This document shows positions 57,408-64,000 of a stretch of 64,000 nucleotides of DNA, piece by piece; the stretch's first letter is position 1, and every line of letters starts with the position of its first letter. Location of the stretch: contig NZ_CP029820.1 of the NCBI RefSeq assembly GCF_003226855.1, positions 124,001 to 188,000 on the forward strand, written 5' to 3'. The position numbers were made by a program, and so were the translations under genes. The stretch is from Blattabacterium sp. (Cryptocercus kyebangensis). GTDB taxonomy: Bacteria; Bacteroidota; Bacteroidia; Flavobacteriales; Blattabacteriaceae. The notes beneath the pieces were generated by a model. That model ran no database searches. It worked only from the letters and a program-made list of their open reading frames with translations, and was not told where the DNA came from.

Positions 57408-60400
57408 ATGAATAGAAAAAAAAATAGCAGATTCAATAAAATTACAATTAGATTAGCTTCTCCAGAAACTATATTAAAAGAATCTCATGGAGAAGTTTTA
57501 AAACCAGAAACAATTAATTATAGGACTCATAAACCAGAGAGAGATGGCCTTTTTTGTGAACGTATTTTTGGTCCAGTAAAAGATTATGAGTGTGCTTGTG
57601 GAAAATATAAAAGAATACGTTATAAAGGAATTGTTTGTGATAGATGTGGAGTAGAAGTTACTGAAAAAAAAGTTAGGAGAGAACGAATGGGTCATATTAG
57701 CCTTGTTGTTCCAGTTGTTCATATTTGGTGTTTTCGTACTTCTCCTAATAAAATAGGATATTTATTGGGATTACCATCTAAGAAACTTGAAATGATCATT
57801 TATTATGAACGGTATGTAGTAATACAAGGAGGATTATCTAATCGTCCAGATGGATCAACTTTTCAAAAAGGAGATTTTCTTACCGAAGAAGAATATTTAT
57901 ATGTTTTATATAAACTCCCAAAAGGAAATCAGTTGTTAGAAGATACGGATCTTAATAAATTTATAGCTAAAATGGGGGCAGAATGTATAGGAGATCTTTT
58001 AAATCGTTTAGACTTAGATCTTTTATCTCTTGAATTAAGAAATCAAGCTCACAACGAAACTTCTAAACAAAGAAGAACTGAAGCCTTGAAACGGTTACAA
58101 GTAGTGGAATCTTTTAGAGAAGGTAAAAAAAATGGAGGTAATGTTTCTTGGATGATTATTCATGTTTTATCTGTTATTCCACCTGAATTACGACCTTTAG
58201 TCCCTTTAGATGGAGGGCGTTATGCAGCTTCTGATATGACTGATTTATATCGTCGTGTACTTATAAGAAATAATCGTTTGAAAAGACTTATGGAAATTAA
58301 AGCTCCCGAAGTTATTTTAAGAAATGAAAAGAGGATGCTTCAAGAAGCTGTAGATTCTCTTTTTGATAATTCAAGAAAAGTTTCTGCAGTAAAATCTGAA
58401 GGTAATCGTCCTTTGAAATCATTGTCCGATTCTTTAAAAGGGAAACAAGGTAGGTTTAGACAAAATCTTCTTGGAAAAAGAGTAGATTATTCTGCACGTT
58501 CAGTTATTGTAGTAGGACCTCATTTAAAATTACATGAATGTGGATTACCTAAAGATATGGCAGCCGAGTTATATAAACCTTTTATTATACGAAAATTGAT
58601 TGAAAGAGGGGTAGTAAAAACTGTAAAATCTTCTAAAAAAATTATTGATAAAAGAGTTCCAATGATATGGGATATTTTGGAGAATGTATTAAGAGGACAT
58701 CCTGTCCTGTTAAACAGAGCACCGACTTTACATAGATTAGGTATTCAAGCATTTCAACCTAAATTAATAGAGGGGAAAGCGATACAATTACATCCTTTAG
58801 TTTGTGCTGCTTTTAATGCAGATTTTGATGGAGATCAGATGGCCGTACATTTACCTTTATCTCCTGGAGCAATTTTAGAAGCTAAACTTCTTATGTTAGC
58901 ATCTCAAAATATTTTAAATCCTGCTAATGGATCTCCTATTACTGTTCCATCTCAAGATATGGTATTAGGGTTATATTATATGACTAAACCTTTATATTCA
59001 TCAAAAAATAAAAAAATAAAAAAAAAGGTTTTTATCTTTTATTCTCCGGAAGAGGTAGAAATAGCCTACTATCATAATATAGTGAAATTGCATACCCTTA
59101 TTAAGGTAAAAGTTAATCTTCTAAAAGATGATAATTTTCTGTATAATCAGTTAATAGAAACTACTGTAGGTCGAGTTTTATTTAATCAAGTGGTTCCTAA
59201 AAAAGTAGGATTTATTAATGAATCCCTTACGAAAAAATCTTTAAGAGAAATTATTGGAAAAATTTTACATTTTACAGATGTCCCTACTACTGCTAAATTT
59301 TTAGATGATATTAAAGAATTAGGTTTTTATAATGCATTTAAAGGAGGTCTTTCTTTTGGATTAGGAGATATTATTATTCCGAAAGATAAAAATAATATGG
59401 TAGATGATGCTATTAAGCAGGTTGATAATGTAAAAATGAATTATAATATGGGATTAATCACAAATAACGAACGTTATAATCAAGTTATTGATATTTGGAC
59501 TAATACAAATGCAATGCTTACAGAAAAAGTAATGAAACGTATGCGTGAGGATAGAAAGGGATTTAATCCTGTTTATATGATGTTAGATTCTGGTGCTAGA
59601 GGATCTAAGGAACAGATTCGTCAACTTTCTGGTATGCGAGGTTTAATGGCTAAACCTCAAAAAGCTGGATCTTCTGGTGGAGAAATTATTGAAAATCCAA
59701 TTTTATCAAACTTTAGAGAAGGGCTTTCTATTTTAGAATATTTTATATCAACTCATGGAGCTCGTAAAGGATTAGCAGATACTGCTTTAAAAACGGCAGA
59801 TGCTGGATATCTTACACGACGTTTAGTTGATGCGGCACAGGATGTTATTATAAAAATGGAGGATTGTAAAACCTTGCGTGGTTTAAAAATATCTTCTTTA
59901 AAAAAGAATGAAGAAATAGTGGATACGTTATTTAATAGAATTTTGGGAAGAATATCTTTAAATGATATTTATCATCCTAAAAAAAATAAACTAATAGTTT
60001 CTTCTGGAGAAATGATTAATGAAAAAATTTCGTATTTAATTGAAAAAGCTGGAATTGAATTTGTAAAAGTTCGTTCTCCACTTACTTGTGAATCTAAAAT
60101 GGGAATTTGTTCTAAATGTTATGGTAGAAATTTATCTACAGGAAAAATAGTTCAAAAGGGGGATGCGGTAGGAGTTATTGCTGCTCAATCTATTGGAGAG
60201 CCTGGAACGCAATTAACTCTTCGAACTTTTCATGTTGGAGGAACGGCTGGAAATATTGCTGAATCTTCGCAAATAATAGCAAAATATGATGGAATTATAG
60301 AATTTGAAGATTTAAAAATTGTAGAAACAAAAAATGATTATGAAAAAAAAATAAGAATAGTTGTTTCTCGTTCTACAGAAATGAAACTTTTTAATAAAAA

Positions 60401-61646
60401 TAAATCCTCTATTTTAATGATTCATAATATTCCTTATGGAGCTACTTTATATGTTAAACATGGTGATAGATTAAAAGAAGGAGATAAAATATGTAAATGG
60501 GATTTGTATAATGCAGTTATTGTTTCAGAATATACTGGAAAAATATCTTATCAACATTTAGAACAGGGATTGTCTTTTCAAGTAGAGATAGATGAACAAA
60601 CTGGATTTCAAGAAAAAGTTATTACAGAAGTAAGAAATAAAAATTTAATACCAACATTAAAAATTGTTGATAATAATAACCAAGAATTGAAAGTTTATAA
60701 TTTACCAGTAGGTGCTCATTTAATGGTAGAAGATGAAGAAAAAATAGAAATAGGAAAAATTTTGGTTAAAGTTCCTAGAAGAACTGCTAAATCTGGTGAT
60801 ATTACAGGAGGGTTACCTCGTTTATCAGAATTGTTTGAGGCTCGTAATCCTTCTAATCCAGCTGTAGTATCAGAAATGGATGGAATAGTCATCCATGGAA
60901 AAATAAAAAGAGGAAACAGAGAAATTATTGTTGAATCTAAAACAGGAGATATAAAAAAATATCTCGTAAAACTTTCTAATCAGATTCTCGTTCAAGAAAA
61001 TGATTATGTAAAAGCGGGAATGGCTTTATCGGATGGTGCTGTAACACCTAATGATATCTTAAATATAAGAGGACCTAGAGCAGTTCAAGAATATTTAGTT
61101 AGAGAAATCCAGGAAGTTTATAGATTACAAGGTGTAAAAATTAATGATAAACATTTTGAAATTATTGTTTTGCAAATGATGCGAAAGGTAGAAGTTATAG
61201 ATATAGGAGATACTAGATTTTTAGAAGGTAATATTGAGTATAAAGATGATTTTATAGAAGAGAATGATAGAATTTCTCAAATGAGAGTTGTTGAATCTTC
61301 TGGAGATTCTGAAAATTTTAAATCTGGAGATATAATTAGTTATAGAGATTTTAGAAATGAGAATGCAGTTTTAAAATATAAAAAAAAGAAATTGATAAAA
61401 ACTAGAAATGCAATTCCAGCTACTGGAAGACCTATATTACAAGGAATTACTAGATCAGCTTTACAAACTAAATCCTTTATATCTGCAGCTTCTTTTCAGG
61501 AAACTACAAAAGTTTTGAGTGAAGCAGCTATAAGTAGCAAAACAGATAATTTATATGGATTAAAAGAAAATGTTATTGTAGGTCATAAAATACCTGCAGG
61601 AACTGGATTAAAAGAATATGAAAATACTTTATCAGAAATTTTATAA
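57408..61646 (+). CDS. rpoC: RNA polymerase subunit beta'
   Basis: Second cleft-forming subunit, carrying the catalytic Mg2+. The 1412-residue protein has the zinc-binding C-x-C...C-x2-C set in [20 protein letters not shown]. The catalytic [12 protein letters not shown] lies near residue 477. The trigger loop and the second zinc site ([13 protein letters not shown]) follow, as does the C-terminal clamp. The 3' end overlaps convergent glnS by six bases. Confidence 0.98.
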   Translation: MNRKKNSRFNKITIRLASPETILKESHGEVLKPETINYRTHKPERDGLFCERIFGPVKDYECACGKYKRIRYKGIVCDRCGVEVTEKKVRRERMGHISLVVPVVHIWCFRTSPNKIGYLLGLPSKKLEMIIYYERYVVIQGGLSNRPDGSTFQKGDFLTEEEYLYVLYKLPKGNQLLEDTDLNKFIAKMGAECIGDLLNRLDLDLLSLELRNQAHNETSKQRRTEALKRLQVVESFREGKKNGGNVSWMIIHVLSVIPPELRPLVPLDGGRYAASDMTDLYRRVLIRNNRLKRLMEIKAPEVILRNEKRMLQEAVDSLFDNSRKVSAVKSEGNRPLKSLSDSLKGKQGRFRQNLLGKRVDYSARSVIVVGPHLKLHECGLPKDMAAELYKPFIIRKLIERGVVKTVKSSKKIIDKRVPMIWDILENVLRGHPVLLNRAPTLHRLGIQAFQPKLIEGKAIQLHPLVCAAFNADFDGDQMAVHLPLSPGAILEAKLLMLASQNILNPANGSPITVPSQDMVLGLYYMTKPLYSSKNKKIKKKVFIFYSPEEVEIAYYHNIVKLHTLIKVKVNLLKDDNFLYNQLIETTVGRVLFNQVVPKKVGFINESLTKKSLREIIGKILHFTDVPTTAKFLDDIKELGFYNAFKGGLSFGLGDIIIPKDKNNMVDDAIKQVDNVKMNYNMGLITNNERYNQVIDIWTNTNAMLTEKVMKRMREDRKGFNPVYMMLDSGARGSKEQIRQLSGMRGLMAKPQKAGSSGGEIIENPILSNFREGLSILEYFISTHGARKGLADTALKTADAGYLTRRLVDAAQDVIIKMEDCKTLRGLKISSLKKNEEIVDTLFNRILGRISLNDIYHPKKNKLIVSSGEMINEKISYLIEKAGIEFVKVRSPLTCESKMGICSKCYGRNLSTGKIVQKGDAVGVIAAQSIGEPGTQLTLRTFHVGGTAGNIAESSQIIAKYDGIIEFEDLKIVETKNDYEKKIRIVVSRSTEMKLFNKNKSSILMIHNIPYGATLYVKHGDRLKEGDKICKWDLYNAVIVSEYTGKISYQHLEQGLSFQVEIDEQTGFQEKVITEVRNKNLIPTLKIVDNNNQELKVYNLPVGAHLMVEDEEKIEIGKILVKVPRRTAKSGDITGGLPRLSELFEARNPSNPAVVSEMDGIVIHGKIKRGNREIIVESKTGDIKKYLVKLSNQILVQENDYVKAGMALSDGAVTPNDILNIRGPRAVQEYLVREIQEVYRLQGVKINDKHFEIIVLQMMRKVEVIDIGDTRFLEGNIEYKDDFIEENDRISQMRVVESSGDSENFKSGDIISYRDFRNENAVLKYKKKKLIKTRNAIPATGRPILQGITRSALQTKSFISAASFQETTKVLSEAAISSKTDNLYGLKENVIVGHKIPAGTGLKEYENTLSEIL

Positions 61647-63332
61647 TTCAATTTTTTTATTCTTATCATTTATTTTTTTCCATTGATCTTTCATGGAAAC
61701 TGTTTTATGAAAAATTAATTTTTTATTGTATTTTTTCGTTGTCCCTACATAAAAATATCCAATTCTTTGGAATTGAAAATGATCTCCCTTTTTAGCTTTG
61801 TGAATAGATGGTTCTGCATAACCTATAATTTTTTCTATTGATTTAGGATTTATATATTGGTTTAAATTTTTATCTGTTTTTTCTATTAAAAAAAGAGAAT
61901 TATATATATATATATTTATGGGAATAGAATGTTTTATAGAAACCCAATGTAGAGTACTTTTTATTTTTCCTTTTTTTTTAATATTTTCTTTTTTTCCAGA
62001 TTTGCTTTTAGGATCATAAGTACAGTGTACTTCTATTATTTTTCCATTAGAATCTTTTATAATAGAATTCGCTTGAATAATGTAAGCATTTTTCAGTCTT
62101 ACTTCACATCCAATTGAAAGTCTGAAAAATTCTTTTCTTTTTTTTTCTAAAAAATCATTTTTTTCAATATATAAATATTTTGAAAAAGGAATTTTTCTAT
62201 GTCCAAATCTTGGATTTTCTGGATTATTTTCTGAATCTACCCATTCTATTTTATTTGAAGAATAATTATCAATAATTAATTTAATTGGATCTAATACAAC
62301 CATTACTCTAGGAGATATTTTGTTCAAATGTTCCCTAATTTTAAATTCTAAAAGAGATGTATCAATAATATTATTTCTTTTTGAAATTCCTATCTCTTGA
62401 ATAAAATTTTTTATACCTATAGAGGTATAACCTCTATGACGTAATCCAGATATTGTAAAAATACGAGGATCTTCCCAAGATTGTATTATTTTTTTATTTA
62501 TTAAATATTGTATTTTTCTTTTACTAGTTATAGAATAGCTTAAATTTAATCTTGAAAATTCTATTTGTTTAGGTCTTATTTTATTTTTTTCACAAACTTG
62601 ATCCAGATACCAATTGTATAAAGGACGTCTGTTTTCAAATTCCAATGTACATAAAGAATGTGATATTTGTTCAATATAATCACATAGACCATGTGTCCAA
62701 TCATAAGTAGGATAAATACACCATTTATGTTTGGTACGATGATGTTTTTTTTTCAAAATTCTATACATAATTGGATCTCTCATATTCATATTTGAGGAAC
62801 TCATATCTATTTTTGCTCTTAATACACATGTCCCTTCCTCAAAAAATCCTTTTTTCATTTTTTCAAATAAATATAGATTTTCATTTATAGATCTATTTCT
62901 ATAATTGCTGTTTATTCCAGATTCAAAAGGATTTTTTCTTTGAAACTGAATAATTGCTTTAGGTAGATTATCTACATAAGCTTTATTATTTTTAACAAGT
63001 TCTATAGCCCATTCGTAAAGTTGTTGAAAATAGTCTGAAGCATAGTATTCTTGATCCCATTTAAAACCTAAAAATTTTATGTCTTTTTTTATAGAATCTG
63101 TAAATTTTATTTTTTCTCCAATAGGATTTGTATCATCAAATCTCAAATTTACTGGAGCATTGTACTTTTTTCCTAATTCAAAATTTAGGTAAATAGCTTT
63201 AACATGTCCTATATGAAGATAACCATTTGGTTCCGGTGGAAATCTAAATCTTATCTTTTCAGAAGAAAATCCATTTTTTATATCTTCTTCTATTATTTTT
63301 TCAATAAAGTGTAAATGTGATTTTATTATCAG
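61641..63332 (-). CDS. glnS: Glutaminyl-tRNA synthetase, non-standard start
   Basis: Charges tRNA-Gln. The open frame includes [42 protein letters not shown] (HIGH), [10 protein letters not shown] and the KMSKS-equivalent SKRKIQYL. The only ATG/GTG/TTG in frame is a TTG at 63146, inside the conserved core after the HIGH motif. The frame is open up to a TAA just above a CTG at 63332, which I take as the end of the reading region. CTG, ATA (63329) or a slip from an ATT-started frame are all possible starts. Total length is about 563 residues, near the 554 of E. coli. The stop overlaps rpoC. Confidence 0.9.
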   Translation of the reverse strand: MIIKSHLHFIEKIIEEDIKNGFSSEKIRFRFPPEPNGYLHIGHVKAIYLNFELGKKYNAPVNLRFDDTNPIGEKIKFTDSIKKDIKFLGFKWDQEYYASDYFQQLYEWAIELVKNNKAYVDNLPKAIIQFQRKNPFESGINSNYRNRSINENLYLFEKMKKGFFEEGTCVLRAKIDMSSSNMNMRDPIMYRILKKKHHRTKHKWCIYPTYDWTHGLCDYIEQISHSLCTLEFENRRPLYNWYLDQVCEKNKIRPKQIEFSRLNLSYSITSKRKIQYLINKKIIQSWEDPRIFTISGLRHRGYTSIGIKNFIQEIGISKRNNIIDTSLLEFKIREHLNKISPRVMVVLDPIKLIIDNYSSNKIEWVDSENNPENPRFGHRKIPFSKYLYIEKNDFLEKKRKEFFRLSIGCEVRLKNAYIIQANSIIKDSNGKIIEVHCTYDPKSKSGKKENIKKKGKIKSTLHWVSIKHSIPINIYIYNSLFLIEKTDKNLNQYINPKSIEKIIGYAEPSIHKAKKGDHFQFQRIGYFYVGTTKKYNKKLIFHKTVSMKDQWKKINDKNKKIEL

Positions 63333-63412
63333 AAATAATTAAATACCCAATAAATTTAATGATTTTTTTTCTAAAAAATATATTTTTGTTATATCAATAA
63401 AATTCTATACTA

Positions 63413-64000
63413 GTGAATTACTCTGAAACTATTCAATGGATTTTTAATCGTCTTCCAAGTTATCAAAATATTGGATTAAAATCATATAAACCAGGTTTAC
63501 AAAGAATCAAAACTTTTTGTTCTTATTTAGGAAATCCCCAGAATTATTTTAAAAGTATTCATGTAGGAGGGACAAATGGAAAAGGATCTACAGTACATAT
63601 GTTATCTTCTATCTTACAAGAAGAAAGATATAATATAGGATTGTTCACTTCACCTCATTTAATAGATTTTAGAGAGAGAATAAGCTATAATGGATTTCTT
63701 ATAGAGAAAGATTTTATTATAGATTTTATTAAAGAAAATAAAAAAATCATTGAAAAAGAACAAATGTCTTTTTTTGAAATGAATACCGCTTTGGCTTTTC
63801 AATATTTTAAAGAAAAAAAAGTTTATATAGCTATAATTGAAGTAGGAATGGGGGGGCGTTTAGATTCTACTAATATCATATATCCTGAAATATCCATTAT
63901 TACTAATATTAGTGAAGATCATACAGAATTTCTTGGAGAAAATAGATTGAAAATTTCTTTAGAAAAAGCAGGTATTATAAAAAAAAATAAATCAGTTGTA
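63413..64000 (+). CDS. folC: Folylpolyglutamate/dihydrofolate synthase, N-terminal part (cut by window edge)
   Basis: Adds glutamate to folates; in many bacteria it also makes dihydrofolate. The start is GTG at 63413, followed by NYSETIQWIFNRLPSYQ. IHVGGTNGKGSTVHMLSSILQ carries the ATP-binding loop, and LFTSPHLIDFRERI and EVGMGGRLDSTNI follow in the usual Mur-ligase order. The frame is open to the window end (196 codons). It is divergent from glnS. Confidence 0.93.
   Translation, partial: MNYSETIQWIFNRLPSYQNIGLKSYKPGLQRIKTFCSYLGNPQNYFKSIHVGGTNGKGSTVHMLSSILQEERYNIGLFTSPHLIDFRERISYNGFLIEKDFIIDFIKENKKIIEKEQMSFFEMNTALAFQYFKEKKVYIAIIEVGMGGRLDSTNIIYPEISIITNISEDHTEFLGENRLKISLEKAGIIKKNKSVV

Overview
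The window is a stretch of a very AT-rich bacterial chromosome. Its gene families are those of Flavobacteriia: a DUF4290 protein beside murA, a LuxC-type acyl-CoA reductase beside a long-loop ferredoxin, a five-helix succinate dehydrogenase cytochrome b, an RluD/PASTA/Ddl cluster, and MurA with Asp in place of the fosfomycin-binding Cys. Very short intergenic gaps, no mobile elements, long poly(A) tracts inside genes and a few decaying genes point to a reduced, host-restricted endosymbiont. The gene set fits Blattabacterium, the cockroach and termite symbiont, better than the far smaller Sulcia. That genus assignment is inferred from gene content only.

Layout. 1-5.4 kb: leuS (cut by the window edge), mgtE, rluD with a PASTA envelope protein, and ddl. 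5.5-13 kb: feoAB, rseP, a frameshifted 5-formyltetrahydrofolate cyclo-ligase gene with an alpha/beta hydrolase, coaX, a HIT-family gene, greA and a thermonuclease-like gene. 13-20 kb: murA, DUF4290, a cation diffusion facilitator, uvrD and recG. 20-24.7 kb: tRNA-Val, rpsU, aroE, ribD, an eroded LuxC-type acyl-CoA reductase pseudogene, its old partner ferredoxin, and a frameshifted ung. 24.7-30 kb: lpdA, a deoxyhypusine-synthase-like gene, rny, a possible structured RNA and a cysteine desulfurase. 30-39.4 kb: sdhCAB, accA, dnaB, an FtsX-type permease, glmM and rplS with a strong terminator. 39.4-48.8 kb: a small lipoprotein, guaB, tRNA-Leu and tRNA-Gly, mutS, ileS, a DksA-like gene and lspA. 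48.9-61.6 kb: the transcription/translation block tRNA-Thr, Tyr, Gly, Thr, tuf, tRNA-Trp, secE, nusG, rplKAJL, rpoBC. 61.6-64 kb: glnS and the start of folC.

Most genes serve information processing, peptidoglycan and envelope maintenance, cofactor synthesis (riboflavin, CoA, folate), the TCA cycle and metal transport (Mg, Fe, other divalent cations). No CRISPR array, insertion sequence, phage or secondary-metabolite locus was seen, and no unexplained gene-free stretch exceeds 300 bases.

The most notable feature is a recurring one. Three otherwise well-conserved genes (the cyclo-ligase gene, ung and the essential secE) are each broken only at a run of exactly ten adenines on the coding strand. 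Several intact genes carry in-frame runs of 10-11 adenines. This suggests that frame is restored by slippage of RNA polymerase on poly(A) tracts. Other points of interest are the LuxC pseudogene, glnS lacking a standard start codon, a tRNA-Thr with three U-U mismatches, and a possible 6S-like hairpin before the cysteine desulfurase gene.
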